Shown piece by piece: positions 17,776 through 27,087 of a stretch of 64,000 nt of DNA (its first letter is position 1; each line of letters begins with the position of its first letter). Origin of the DNA: Ureibacillus composti (GTDB lineage Bacteria > Bacillota > Bacilli > Bacillales_A > Planococcaceae); contig JAUCEP010000002.1 in the NCBI GenBank assembly GCA_030348875.1, positions 2,311,001-2,375,000 of the forward strand. The letters are read 5' to 3'. Below the pieces are notes generated by a model. That model had not been told where the DNA came from. It did not search any database and saw only the letters and a list, made by a program, of their open reading frames with translations. A program made the position numbers and the translations under genes.

Positions 17776-17979
17776 TCAGAATAGATTTAGGCGGAGAAAT
17801 TCTGATTACCCTTTTATCAGAAACTTATTAAAACTGGTTTCCCTTAAAAACTTTAGCCTCTCTTTATTATTCAAGTATTCTTTTTCTAATGCTCCTTCCA
17901 GCACACTTTCCTTTATCCCATTATTATTTAGCTTAAGTTTGTCCTGCTTGTTCCCATCAATCTCTAAAGGAACACGTGC

Positions 17980-18597
17980 TTACAAATTAGGTTTAATATA
18001 TTCTCCTGTAGATGTATCGAAGCCTGCTGCTGTCATTTCTGTCTGGTCATTATTCCAACCAATCACTAATAATAGGTTTATATTTCGCTCCGTGTCTTTT
18101 TTCAGCATAAAATTATAGCCTTTCGCCCAGTCTTTTCCAGGGTAAATATTCCCCATCTTCAGTGCTTTTTTAAGTAACTCTGGTGAATCATACTTAATCT
18201 CTTCTAGTCGGATAAACTCTTTTTGGGGATAAGGAGATGTACCTTCACCTGTTAAGTCATTTACTTGATCAATTTTCCCCTCGTGAATCATTACTAAGTA
18301 AAACTTATTCGTATCAGGCACGCCAAATGAAATATTCCAATATTTTCTTTTCCCATTACTTCCAATTGACTTCCCCGGCTTATCTAAGTCGATACTTATG
18401 GCATCTAACAATTCCGCATGTTCATTCCATTCCAAAGCAGATGGATAGGCTAAATCAATTGCTTGTTTTATTGATAGTTGCTGCTCTTCAACGGTTTCTA
18501 TTGCATCCTTTGTTAACTGAAAAGTCCGAGCCGAACCTTTCTCAGCCATGCTAATAGAAATAAATATTAGTAAAACAATAAAAACTAATTTTTTCAT
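17980..18597 (-). CDS. secreted protein of unknown function
   Basis: 205 residues with a typical signal peptide (MKKLVFIVLLIFISISMA, then charged sequence). The mature part contains WNEHAELLDAISIDLDKPG and a KYWNISFGVPDTNKFYLVMI strand-rich segment reminiscent of small PepSY-like folds, but I cannot assign a family. RBS AAAAGGGG precedes the ATG. It faces the repeat-rich region at 17.4-17.8 kb. Confidence 0.6.
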   Translation of the reverse strand: MKKLVFIVLLIFISISMAEKGSARTFQLTKDAIETVEEQQLSIKQAIDLAYPSALEWNEHAELLDAISIDLDKPGKSIGSNGKRKYWNISFGVPDTNKFYLVMIHEGKIDQVNDLTGEGTSPYPQKEFIRLEEIKYDSPELLKKALKMGNIYPGKDWAKGYNFMLKKDTERNINLLLVIGWNNDQTEMTAAGFDTSTGEYIKPNL

Positions 18598-18717
18598 TTT
18601 TATGGCCCCTTTTAAGCTGTATTCTTTCCCAGTTCTGTGTTTTTAAGCTCCTCTAGTGATAAAATCAAATTAAAAGAAAATGTGAAATTATCATTATGAT
18701 AAAGGAGAAAGAACCGA

Positions 18718-19401
18718 ATGGGAGAATTAGATTGGAAACATAATGCTCATGGGCGCAAATTTATCGCTTCTTTTAGCGGAGGTAAGGATAGTACGTTAGC
18801 TCTATTTAAAGCAATGAAGGTTGGCGAAGCTGTTGGACTCATCGCCATGATGGAAGAGGAAGGAAATCGTTCGAGATCTCATGGAATGCCACCGGAACTT
18901 CTTCGTGCCCAAGCAAGTTCTATCGGTGTTCCTATAAGTACAGCTGCTGCAAGTTGGGAAGATTATGAAAAAGTATTTATAGGTCTTTTAGAAAAGGCTA
19001 AAAATCAAGGTGCAGAAGTGTTAGTAACTGGAGATCTAGATATGCCTGCTCATGGTTGCTGGCATGAAAAGGTTACGAACTATGCCGGATTAAAGCTTGC
19101 GATGCCGTTATGGGAAATGAACCATCGTACTGCTGTTGAAGAATTCATCGATTTAGGATTTGTCACGATGATGGTGACGGTTAATTTATCTCTTGGAATG
19201 CGTGAGGAAGATTTAGGAAGAACATTAACACATGAATATGTGAAGGAACTTGAAGCCCGTGGTATTGACCCGTGCGGAGAAGGTGGAGAATTCCATACGA
19301 CAGTAATAGACGGCCCCATCTTTAAACATCCTATTCCAGTTCGTAAATGTGAAATCGTCAAAGACGGAGATTATGCTTTTTTACCTTTGGAATTAGAATA
19401 G
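18718..19401 (+). CDS. diphthamide-synthase-like PP-loop ATPase (DPH6/MJ0570 family)
   Basis: 227 residues. The PP-loop SFSGGKDSTLALFKAM near residue 19 binds ATP. The C-terminal GIDPCGEGGEFHTTVIDGPIF near residue 180 is diagnostic of the ATP_bind_4 (diphthine-ammonia ligase) family. Bacteria lack diphthamide, so the substrate is unknown; the enzyme presumably adenylates a carboxylate or amide. AAGGAGAAAG precedes the ATG. Stand-alone gene ended by a bidirectional terminator. Confidence 0.8.
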   Translation: MGELDWKHNAHGRKFIASFSGGKDSTLALFKAMKVGEAVGLIAMMEEEGNRSRSHGMPPELLRAQASSIGVPISTAAASWEDYEKVFIGLLEKAKNQGAEVLVTGDLDMPAHGCWHEKVTNYAGLKLAMPLWEMNHRTAVEEFIDLGFVTMMVTVNLSLGMREEDLGRTLTHEYVKELEARGIDPCGEGGEFHTTVIDGPIFKHPIPVRKCEIVKDGDYAFLPLELE

Positions 19402-19420
19402 TAACTTACTAAAATGAGAA

Positions 19421-19455
19421 AATCGTGTTTTGAAGAATGATCAAAACACGGTTTT
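19421..19455. terminator. bidirectional terminator between PP-loop and acetyltransferase genes
   Basis: Arms CGTGTTTTGA (19424-19433) and TCAAAACACG (19441-19450), A-rich on the left and T-rich on the right, serving convergent genes. Confidence 0.8.
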
Positions 19456-19460
19456 ATTCT

Positions 19461-20015
19461 TTATCTTTTTATTTCCCATTCATTCACCAAAAGTCCATAA
19501 ATGATGTGGTCCACATAATGATCATATAACCACTCTGCTTGCCTTATGATCCCTTCCTCTTTGAATCCAAACTTTTCGGGAAGTGCTCTGCTTTTTTTAT
19601 TTTCAACCGCTATCCTAACTTCCATTCGATTAAGTCTTAGGTCATTAAATCCGTAATCAATTAATGCTTTGAATGCTTTCGACATGATCCCTTTACTTTG
19701 AAACTTTTCGCCTAACCAATAACCCACAACCCCCATTTTGTTTGCCTTGTGAATTTCATTAAATCCAATCGTTCCAGCAATTTTCCCGTTATATATGATG
19801 GCAAACGATTGTGGATAGCCTCCATTTTCAACAAGCTCTTTACATCTTGATAAAATATGATGCGCAGTATCTTCTACACTTTTCGTATGGTCGAGCCAAC
19901 CAAGCCACTCTTTTAAATAGGTTTTTGATTCAATAGTTAAGTTGTAAAATTCCTCTGCGTCATCTAAATTGAACAACCTCAACGAAACCTCATCATCAAT
20001 CTTGTGTACCAACAT
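19461..20015 (-). CDS. GNAT acetyltransferase, RimJ/RimL (YdaF-like) type
   Basis: 184 residues. The acetyl-CoA binding region (VVGYWLGEKFQSKGIMSKAFKALIDYGF) carries a Q/G-x-x-G/K pattern, followed by LNRMEVRIAVENKKSRALPEKFGF, the classic RimL ending. Likely acetylates a protein N-terminus or a small amine. GGGGGGAGAAG precedes the start. Function beyond the family is unknown. Confidence 0.85.
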   Translation of the reverse strand: MLVHKIDDEVSLRLFNLDDAEEFYNLTIESKTYLKEWLGWLDHTKSVEDTAHHILSRCKELVENGGYPQSFAIIYNGKIAGTIGFNEIHKANKMGVVGYWLGEKFQSKGIMSKAFKALIDYGFNDLRLNRMEVRIAVENKKSRALPEKFGFKEEGIIRQAEWLYDHYVDHIIYGLLVNEWEIKR

Positions 20016-20103
20016 TCTTCTCCCCCCTTTCTTTTCATGTAATTTCCCTAGATAAATTAGAAATAAAAAGATATTAATAAATCTCAGTAGAACTCATAAC
20101 GGA

Positions 20104-20388
20104 TCAGAAATAAGCTAGGATATTTAATAGAGTGATTGCACCTACTGGCAACCCGGTTAAAATCAATATTGTGATAAAAAAACTACTTTCAAAAGTATTT
20201 CTATATCGTTTTCTATATGAAAATGTGATCAACCAAATGCCCATATAAAGAACTATTAAAATCATAAACAAAAGTTCAGTCGAAAGCATAGTTAGCATTT
20301 CATTATTAAAAATCAAACTTGAAGAAGATAAGTATATAAACAATAGTAATCCGCCAATGATTAATGCTACATGTTGTTTTCTGTTCAT
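20104..20388 (-). CDS. small membrane protein, unknown function
   Basis: 94 residues with three hydrophobic segments (about 9-25, 32-54, 70-92). AAGGAGATG precedes the ATG. It follows the MocR gene by 23 bp on the same strand and may be cotranscribed. No family recognised. Confidence 0.6.
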   Translation of the reverse strand: MNRKQHVALIIGGLLLFIYLSSSSLIFNNEMLTMLSTELLFMILIVLYMGIWLITFSYRKRYRNTFESSFFITILILTGLPVGAITLLNILAYF

Positions 20389-20411
20389 CTAACATCTCCT
20401 TTAATCAACGC

Positions 20412-21806
20412 TCATGTGAGGCAGCTTGCAAGGGTTTCTACTCCTTTTTCAATTTCCTCAATCGATAATCCTCCAAACCCTAACATGATGTAGGAAATGC
20501 TTTCGGAGGTTGGCTGAAGCCAAAATCTTTCCGGTGAATATACTTTGACTCCTTTTTGAAGGGCCTTTTCAATCAAATCGCTGTTGGATATGTTGTTTAG
20601 TTTTAATAAGATATGTAATCCAGACTTTTCTCCAACGATCTTTACTTTCATCCCCATATGTTGTTCAATACTTTTTAACAATGTTTGATGTTTTCGTTGA
20701 TACTGTTTGCGCATTCTTCGGATATGCTTTTCGAATTCACCTGATTGCATGAATAAAGCCAAAGCCCACTGAATTACTGGAGAGACTGATTGGTTGTAAT
20801 TAGAAAACTTTTGTGAGTATTGAACCATTAGCGATGGTGGAAGTATAATATAACTTAAGCGTACTGAAGGAAGAAAGGATTTAGAAAATGTTCCTAAATA
20901 TATGACCTTCTCCTCTTCATCCAATGATTTCAGTGAAGGAATTGGCTGCCCCCGGTACCGAAATTCGCCGTCATAATCATCTTCAATAATAAATCCCCCA
21001 GATTGATAAGCCCAATCTAATAATTGGTTTCTTTTCGAAATGGACATGACCATACCAAATGGAAATTGGTGTGAGGGTGTAACGTATGCAGCTTTTGCTT
21101 TGCTTGTTTGAAGATGCTCCACCGATAATCCGTCCTTTTCAAGAGGCACAGGTTCAATAAAGCATCCTTGATCTACAAAAACTGAACGTACCCCACTATA
21201 CCCGGGTTCTTCCATCGCTACCTTTTTCCCTTGCAGTTCTAAAAGGCGACAAATTAACGCTATGGAATTTTGTGTTCCAGACGTAATCACAATCTGTTCC
21301 GGTACACATCGTACCCCTCTAGATTGCAGTAAATAGGATGAAATCTCTTCCCTTAATACAAGTTCCCCCTGTTTTTCACTGTACTCAAATAACCAGCTAT
21401 TCTCTTGATCGACAGCGTCTGATAAACATTTTTTCCACTGCTTTACAGGAAATTTATGAAGATCTACATTTCCATATTCAAAATCCACAAGGACTTCGCT
21501 TATTGGCTTACATTCCGAACGAACTGGCTGTATTTTCTCAATCGGATGAAGGGTTGGTTTCTCAATTTCCGCAACCCATATGCCACTTTTCGGAACACTT
21601 TCAAGATAACCCTCTGATTGCAGCTGTTCATATGCAGACACCACTGTATTCCGACTGACCTTTAAATGTGTTGTTAATTGCCGAATTGATGGCATTTTCA
21701 TCCCTGGTAAAAGCCGATCCTCTTCAATTTCTTTTTTTATCCAATGATATAACTGGCTGTATAACGACTCAGGCGACTCCTTTTGTAAAAACGGGGAAAG
21801 TTCCAT
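20412..21806 (-). CDS. MocR/PdxR-type regulator (GntR winged helix plus aminotransferase domain)
   Basis: 464 residues. N-terminal GntR helix-turn-helix (SIRQLTTHLKVSRNTVVSAYEQLQSEGYL) is followed by a fold-type I aminotransferase domain. The PLP lysine is expected in GTFSKSFLPSVRLSYI, with IEDDYDGEFRY before it. Such proteins sense PLP or amino compounds. It is divergent from a flavin/PNPOx-fold gene at 21914, which is its most likely target. A second MocR protein is at 48787. Confidence 0.88.
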   Translation of the reverse strand: MELSPFLQKESPESLYSQLYHWIKKEIEEDRLLPGMKMPSIRQLTTHLKVSRNTVVSAYEQLQSEGYLESVPKSGIWVAEIEKPTLHPIEKIQPVRSECKPISEVLVDFEYGNVDLHKFPVKQWKKCLSDAVDQENSWLFEYSEKQGELVLREEISSYLLQSRGVRCVPEQIVITSGTQNSIALICRLLELQGKKVAMEEPGYSGVRSVFVDQGCFIEPVPLEKDGLSVEHLQTSKAKAAYVTPSHQFPFGMVMSISKRNQLLDWAYQSGGFIIEDDYDGEFRYRGQPIPSLKSLDEEEKVIYLGTFSKSFLPSVRLSYIILPPSLMVQYSQKFSNYNQSVSPVIQWALALFMQSGEFEKHIRRMRKQYQRKHQTLLKSIEQHMGMKVKIVGEKSGLHILLKLNNISNSDLIEKALQKGVKVYSPERFWLQPTSESISYIMLGFGGLSIEEIEKGVETLASCLT

Positions 21807-21913
21807 TGTACCCCTCCATCTGTCCCTATTAAACTTTTATTTTCTGTCACTTTCTCCATGTACAGAATTTTCCTAAAATGATTTTATCACGTAAATGAAG
21901 GATGGGATATACA

Positions 21914-22459
21914 ATGGAAAAAATTCGCCAAGAAAAATTAAGTTGTACTGATGAACAGCGTATTGATCAGTTTTTGAGCGAGGCACGGACAGGTTACTTG
22001 GGATTAGCAGATGGGGAATTTCCTTATGTGGTACCTTTGAATTTTATCTGGATGAATGGTGCCATGTATTTTCACGGAGCTGCGCATGGGAGAAAAATTG
22101 ATGTAATTGTTGCGAACCCCAACTGTTGTTTTACGGTGGCAGAAGATGTTGGAACGATGGTCAGTCCGATACCCGCTAAAACAGATACGGCTTATATGAG
22201 TGTGATGATGTTTGGCGTGCTCGAAACGGTAAGTGATTTAAATGAAGCTACTGCAGCTATGCAAGGAATGTTAGATAAATATGTCCCTGGTTACTATGAT
22301 CAAAACCTTTCGCAGACCCATGTTGAAAGATATCGCTCTTCTCTAGGGAGTCATACCGTTGTATTTAAACTGATTCCGAAAGTACGAACGGCAAAAGAAA
22401 ATCAATTAAATCCGCAACTGTCTTTCTATACAGGTCGGAAGGTTGGGATGGATCTTTAA
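21914..22459 (+). CDS. pyridoxamine 5'-phosphate oxidase-fold flavoprotein (NimA-like)
   Basis: 181 residues from the ATG at 21914, 8 nt after GGATGG; an in-frame ATG at 21902 has no room for an RBS. Contains the split-barrel pattern ARTGYLGLADGEFPYVVPLNFIWMNGAMYFHGAAHGRKID seen in short segments typical of NimA/PNPOx-like proteins, with His residues for flavin or haem binding. Likely an FMN-dependent reductase or antimicrobial nitro-compound resistance relative. It is divergent from a MocR gene. Confidence 0.75.
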   Translation: MEKIRQEKLSCTDEQRIDQFLSEARTGYLGLADGEFPYVVPLNFIWMNGAMYFHGAAHGRKIDVIVANPNCCFTVAEDVGTMVSPIPAKTDTAYMSVMMFGVLETVSDLNEATAAMQGMLDKYVPGYYDQNLSQTHVERYRSSLGSHTVVFKLIPKVRTAKENQLNPQLSFYTGRKVGMDL

Positions 22460-22507
22460 ATAAGACTGGGAGTCGATGCTTTACGACTCATTGACTCCTA
22501 TTTTGAA

Positions 22508-22542
22508 CAAAGAACGCCAATTTCTTAAAATGGCGTCCTTTG
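22508..22542. terminator. bidirectional terminator
   Basis: Arms CAAAGAACGCCA (22508-22519) and TGGCGTCCTTTG (22531-22542), one mismatch, between convergent genes. Confidence 0.75.
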
Positions 22543-22561
22543 ATAAAAGATAATTGATTTT

Positions 22562-23278
22562 TTAAACTGACAATTCAGGTGATAAAAACTTAGGCAATGC
22601 TCTTTCACGCTTATCGAGTAGTATCTGTTCCGTTTTAACACCTTGTTCACGCAGTACTTCAATGTTTTGAAGTAGGAATTCATCACTACCAACAATGTAG
22701 AATAGACCCTCTTTGTCAGCAGCAAATTTTTTCACTTCATCATAGTAGTCATTACGGTTGTCGACGAATTGTGCCGCAAAGTTTTTGTCAGGTGCGGATG
22801 TGAAAATATCAGTGAATAAATAGTCCTTAGATGAGTCAATGTTTAAGGAATGAATTTGATTCACATTGTCAGTTCGTTCCAAATATTCAAGTACAAGTGG
22901 TCTAAAAGTTGCTAATCCAACACCCGATGACAACAGGTAAATATTTTTGTTTTCTCTTTTTAGCGGTACATTTGAATGAATTTTAAATAGTGCAACTTGA
23001 TCGCCGACTTTCAGCGTTTTTAAAATCGATTTAAACTCAGAGCATAATTCTCTAATACGTGTTGTAATACCGATTGAATTTTCTTTAGGTAAAGTTGAAA
23101 TTGACATATGGCGAACAAGGCTTTTATTCGGTTCATCTCCTGCATTGAAACCTTCTAGTGCAAGATGAGTGTGAGCGCCTTCTTCCCATGTAAACCCTTC
23201 TGGAATGTCCAGCATAAATGTTTTTACTTCCGGTGTTTCATCAATAATTTTATTTATTTTCGTCCAATATATTTGCAT
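22562..23278 (-). CDS. ferredoxin-NADP reductase-like oxidoreductase under a Fur box
   Basis: 238 residues from the ATG at 23278 with AAGGGGATT upstream; the open frame extends to 23344 but crosses the Fur box. FAD-binding barrel motif VRHMSIST near residue 57 and the NAD-binding segment IYLLSSGVGLATFRPLVLEYL near 112 define the FNR superfamily. The C-terminal YIVGSDEF region fits cofactor contact. It probably supplies electrons for intracellular iron release or a siderophore/haem reductase; this rests on the Fur site. Ends 3' next to a terminator. Confidence 0.75.
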   Translation of the reverse strand: MQIYWTKINKIIDETPEVKTFMLDIPEGFTWEEGAHTHLALEGFNAGDEPNKSLVRHMSISTLPKENSIGITTRIRELCSEFKSILKTLKVGDQVALFKIHSNVPLKRENKNIYLLSSGVGLATFRPLVLEYLERTDNVNQIHSLNIDSSKDYLFTDIFTSAPDKNFAAQFVDNRNDYYDEVKKFAADKEGLFYIVGSDEFLLQNIEVLREQGVKTEQILLDKRERALPKFLSPELSV

Positions 23279-23328
23279 TGTGTAATCCCCTTTTTCATTA
23301 TTTATCTCTAAAACTACTATACAACAAT

Positions 23329-23343
23329 TGATAATTATTCTCA
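23329..23343. promoter_or_regulatory. Fur box upstream of the FNR-like gene
   Basis: TGATAATTATTCTCA matches the 7-1-7 Fur consensus TGATAATNATTATCA with one mismatch. It lies about 50 bp upstream of the start codon, within an AT-rich promoter region. Confidence 0.75.
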
Positions 23344-23365
23344 ATTAAAAACTCTTAATAAATCC

Positions 23366-25168
23366 TTACTTATTTAGTACCTTCTCTTTTGGTTGTGGAA
23401 ATTGGTATTCGTAAAGTTCCCGGTAACGACCTGATTTCGCGATTAGCTCATCGTGTGTACCACATTCCACGATTTCCCCTTTCTCTAACACGACAATTTG
23501 GTCCGCCATACGAATCGTAGACAATCGATGGGCAATCACTAAGCTTGTTTTTCCATGTAAGAGTGTACTTAAGCTTTCTTGAATGAGTTTCTCAGATTCT
23601 GTATCGAGGGCGGCAGTTGCTTCATCTAATACAATTAAATTTGGATTTTTCAGCAATGCTCTAGCTATTGAAATTCGTTGTTTTTGACCACCCGATAACT
23701 TTACCCCGCGTTCTCCAATTTGAGTTTGATAGCCTTTTGGAAATTGACTAATAAATTCATGGGCATTTGCCGCTTTAGCCGCTGCTTCAATTTCTTCATC
23801 GTTAGCTTCTTTGTAGCCGTATGCAATATTTTCTTTTAATGTTCCACTAAATAATTGAATGTCTTGGGCAACCACGACGATTTGCTTTCTTAACGATTGC
23901 AAACTAACATCTGAAATTGGAATATCATCAATTTTAATTGTACCTTCTGTTGGATCATAAAAACGTTGCAGCAAATTAGATAATGTCGTTTTCCCTGAAC
24001 CAGAGGAGCCAACAAGTGCGGTCATTTTCCCTTCTTTAAGGGTAAGATTAATATTTGAAAGCACTGGTGTTTTTCCGTCATATGAAAAACTTACATTGTC
24101 ATACTGCACTTCACCTTTAATTTCCGGTAGATGCAAACAATTTAGTTGATCTTTAACGCTAGGCTCTGTGTTCATTACTTCCATAATTCGATCGTACGAA
24201 GCTGCGGCTTGTTGCAATTCTCTTATAAATTTCGTCACTTTTGTAATGGGGCTTTGTACTAATCGTAAATAGGCTACAAATGCGAAAATTGCCCCGGTCG
24301 TCATATCGCCTTTCATGACGAATAACGCACCCATCACGATCACAATTGCAAAACCGATGGAGTTAACGAATGCGATTAATGGTGAAAACATTGAACTTAA
24401 GAAAGAAGCTTTTAAATTAGCATTCATATTTGTTTCATTATTTTGAGTAAACTTTTCTGTTTCAAAAGCTTCATTCGTAAAGCTCTTCATTAAACGAACA
24501 CTTGTTAAGCTGTCTTGTAAATGATTTGTCATCTCTGCCATGGAGCGCTGTACATGTCGATACACGATTCTTATTCTTTTACTAAAGAACTTCGTGATGA
24601 ATATAAAAAAAGGAAAAGTAAGGAAAAGTACCCCTGTTAACTGCCAGTTTACTGCAAACATATAAGCTGAGACTACGATAAATACTCCAATATTCGTTAC
24701 GATGTCTAATAAGTCAGATGAAATTAATTTTTGTAACGCATTCACATCATTCGTTAAACGGGACATTAAGTAGCCCGTACGGTTACGATCAAAATACTCT
24801 ATATCTTGGTCGATTAAATGGATGTATAAATCATTTCGTATTGAAAAGACTGCTCGTTGTCCAAGTATTGATAAAAAATAACTACTTATGAAACTAAAGA
24901 TTCCCAGTGCCAACGCAGCACTAACAAACCCCGCTGTTACTTTCACTAACATGGAAGGTTCTTTCATTGGGATTACTTGATCGACCGTATATTGAATCAG
25001 TTGAGGAACTAAAAATTCAATCAGTGCGGTTATTCCAATTGAAATACAGGTTAAGGTGATGATCACCCAATATTTCTTTATTTTACTTAACAGGTCTAGA
25101 AGCATCCTCCAAACACTTGATGCCGAAACATTTAACTCTTCTCCTCTGAACATACCCATTCTTGCCAT
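23366..25168 (-). CDS. ABC exporter half-transporter (fused permease and ATPase)
   Basis: 600 residues. Six membrane helices in residues 35-320 are followed by an ATPase with Walker A GSSGSGKTTLSNLL (near 390), Q-loop, signature LSGGQKQRISIARALL and Walker B LIVLDEATAALD. The fused arrangement and length fit BmrA/MsbA-type homodimeric exporters for drugs or lipids. AGGAG precedes the ATG. It sits behind a promoter crowded with GTATAC sites, suggesting inducible expression. The FNR-like gene downstream has its own Fur-box promoter. Confidence 0.88.
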   Translation of the reverse strand: MARMGMFRGEELNVSASSVWRMLLDLLSKIKKYWVIITLTCISIGITALIEFLVPQLIQYTVDQVIPMKEPSMLVKVTAGFVSAALALGIFSFISSYFLSILGQRAVFSIRNDLYIHLIDQDIEYFDRNRTGYLMSRLTNDVNALQKLISSDLLDIVTNIGVFIVVSAYMFAVNWQLTGVLFLTFPFFIFITKFFSKRIRIVYRHVQRSMAEMTNHLQDSLTSVRLMKSFTNEAFETEKFTQNNETNMNANLKASFLSSMFSPLIAFVNSIGFAIVIVMGALFVMKGDMTTGAIFAFVAYLRLVQSPITKVTKFIRELQQAAASYDRIMEVMNTEPSVKDQLNCLHLPEIKGEVQYDNVSFSYDGKTPVLSNINLTLKEGKMTALVGSSGSGKTTLSNLLQRFYDPTEGTIKIDDIPISDVSLQSLRKQIVVVAQDIQLFSGTLKENIAYGYKEANDEEIEAAAKAANAHEFISQFPKGYQTQIGERGVKLSGGQKQRISIARALLKNPNLIVLDEATAALDTESEKLIQESLSTLLHGKTSLVIAHRLSTIRMADQIVVLEKGEIVECGTHDELIAKSGRYRELYEYQFPQPKEKVLNK

Positions 25169-25230
25169 TCAATTTCTCCTATTCTTCGTAATATGTAGGT
25201 GTTCCCTTACTTTGTTGTATCAGAAGTTAT

Positions 25231-25306
25231 GTATACGTTTATGCAGTTCGGTATACGTTTGTATACGTTTAACAAGTTAATTAAAAGTGTATACATTCGT
25301 ATACAC
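25231..25306. promoter_or_regulatory. cluster of five GTATAC sites upstream of the ABC exporter
   Basis: GTATACGTTT occurs at 25231, 25251 and 25261. The perfect palindrome GTGTATACATTCGTATACAC at 25287-25306 contains two more GTATAC. This looks like a multi-site operator for a dimeric regulator. No regulator gene is adjacent. Confidence 0.6.
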
Positions 25307-25376
25307 TTTGTCAACGTTCTTATTTATAAACGATATCCATATCCTAATGAACAATTAAGAGATAACGATTGGAAAT

Positions 25377-25418
25377 AAAAAGAACCAGTGTATCAACCTG
25401 TTTGATAGACTGGTTCTT
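25377..25418 (-). terminator. terminator of the 26062-25423 gene pair
   Basis: Arms AAGAACCAGT (25380-25389) and ACTGGTTCTT (25409-25418), followed on the minus strand by TTTTTATTTCC. Confidence 0.8.
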
Positions 25419-25422
25419 GGAG

Positions 25423-25800
25423 CTATTTGGATTGTGTTCTTTTTAATGTTGCTTTTATTCGAAGTTCAGCTACTTTTTCTAATAACAGAATAAACTCTTC
25501 TTGTTTTTTCTTATTTCTTGTTAGTAGATAAACACGGATCGTACTTTCTAAATATTTTCTGACTTTTAGGCTTACAAAAAAAGAGCGATGATGTTGCTCA
25601 TGATTATATAATTCTTTAAACCATGGAAATTGTTTTAATTTTTCTATATTCTTATCGATCTTTGACGTATTTAAACTGGTATTCCCAGAACTTAAAAGAT
25701 CGGTACTTGTTAAAATACTTAGAATTATTGAGATTAATATGACAATAAAAGACCCTGATGTTCTACTAAACTGTTTCATAAACCTTTTACCTGAAGTCAT
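25423..25800 (-). CDS. membrane-anchored protein of unknown function
   Basis: 125 residues with one N-terminal hydrophobic segment (about 14-36) and a basic helical C-terminal part (KVAELRIKATLKRTQ). It starts 1 bp after the stop of the upstream gene, with GGTGA as RBS, so the pair forms an operon. No family recognised. Confidence 0.6.
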   Translation of the reverse strand: MTSGKRFMKQFSRTSGSFIVILISIILSILTSTDLLSSGNTSLNTSKIDKNIEKLKQFPWFKELYNHEQHHRSFFVSLKVRKYLESTIRVYLLTRNKKKQEEFILLLEKVAELRIKATLKRTQSK

Positions 25801-25801
25801 T

Positions 25802-26062
25802 TTATTTCACCAAATTTCTTAAATAAACATAATAGGACACGATCACGCTTATGAATAGAATAGTAAATATAATATTGATGATCTTATTGTTAAATAACAA
25901 TAGCGGTACTGCCACAAAATTTACAATGAATTCACCATTTGGTACCTCAATACCAACAATTGCTAAAATCACAACTCCACATATGATGAACGCGCAAAAC
26001 AATAATAAAATAAAAAGTATTTTAAACACATTTAATATAACCTTAAAGAACTGATCGATCAT
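25802..26062 (-). CDS. small membrane protein of unknown function
   Basis: 86 residues, two or three hydrophobic segments (about 10-38, 44-60, 62-80). RBS is weak. First gene of a two-gene unit with the 25423-25800 gene. No family recognised. Confidence 0.5.
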   Translation of the reverse strand: MIDQFFKVILNVFKILFILLLFCAFIICGVVILAIVGIEVPNGEFIVNFVAVPLLLFNNKIINIIFTILFISVIVSYYVYLRNLVK

Positions 26063-26247
26063 TGCATCTTTAAAACTCCTACATCCTATTTCCCACCATT
26101 ATAGGTTACTTAAGTTGCTATTCAAACACACAAAATTTACCTTTCCCAAGAACTGATTAAGAAGCAGCTCACCTTGTCCCGCATCAACAAAAAAAGCATC
26201 CATCCTTTTTGGGGATTAACGCTCTTCCTTTAAAACCAGCTAATTCT

Positions 26248-26484
26248 TCACGATAATTTCGCTGATTTTGAATTATTTAATTTATTTTTCACTTTAAAAG
26301 CATAAGTAAGAGCAATGGTAATTGTCGCTGCGGTAATCATGTATTGTACGTATTTGGACATTTCAAAACTACTTGTTGTATACATGCTTGGAATATAAAT
26401 GGACGTTAACAGTATTCCTGTTAATAGATCAGCGAGTCCAATTGAGATGAGGACGATGATGAAGATTGACACTATTCTTTTCAT
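26248..26484 (-). CDS. small membrane protein of unknown function
   Basis: 78 residues with two hydrophobic segments (about 3-28 and 44-64) and a basic tail. RBS AGGGGGT precedes the ATG. Stand-alone. No family recognised. Confidence 0.55.
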   Translation of the reverse strand: MKRIVSIFIIVLISIGLADLLTGILLTSIYIPSMYTTSSFEMSKYVQYMITAATITIALTYAFKVKNKLNNSKSAKLS

Positions 26485-26645
26485 ATGAATTACCCCCTAA
26501 TTTTACTTTACGGACGATAAATGGAAAAAGTTTCAACAAATGTTAATCGTTTTTGTACAATCCATAAAACACGGCTAGCTAATAAAATGAAAAATTGACG
26601 CATTCCTGACTTTAAAAATGCGCCATAGTTATTCGTGTATTTTAC

Positions 26646-26993
26646 TTACTTCTCCCAAAGCTCTACTAGTCGACCGTCTGGATCTTCAATCCAAGCAAAC
26701 TTTCCATACTCACTAACCTCTTTTTCCTTTACGAGCGGTACACCAATCTGTTCAAGATGCGTCATTACCTCATCTAGATTATGTACTTGGAAATTTAGCA
26801 TCACCTGTTGTTCTTTCGGAAAGTAACTGTCATCTTCCGTAAAGAATGAAAAAATTGTTTCATTTCCAGATTGAGGTTTAATCATCGTGCCATTCCAATT
26901 ATTTATATCAAGTTTCAACACGTCACTGTACCACTTTTTTACAGCTTCCAAATTGTTCGTTCTCCAAAATACGCCTCCGAAACCTTTGATCAT
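26646..26993 (-). CDS. VOC (glyoxalase/bleomycin-resistance fold) protein
   Basis: 115 residues from the ATG at 26993, which follows AGGAG at good spacing; the frame reaches a TTG at 27017 without an RBS. Contains WRTNNLEAVKKWYSDVLKLDI at the start and WIEDPDGRLVELWEK at the end, the two halves of a paired beta-alpha-beta fold with a metal-ligand Glu. Substrate unknown. Intact, unlike the VOC gene at 1-273. Confidence 0.8.
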   Translation of the reverse strand: MIKGFGGVFWRTNNLEAVKKWYSDVLKLDINNWNGTMIKPQSGNETIFSFFTEDDSYFPKEQQVMLNFQVHNLDEVMTHLEQIGVPLVKEKEVSEYGKFAWIEDPDGRLVELWEK

Positions 26994-27087
26994 TCGTTCT
27001 TTCTCCTGTCTGTTCAAAATTTTATGGGAAACTCAAATTACAATTGCTACGATAGCAAGGCAATAGCTAATTACTAGTATCGACAAA

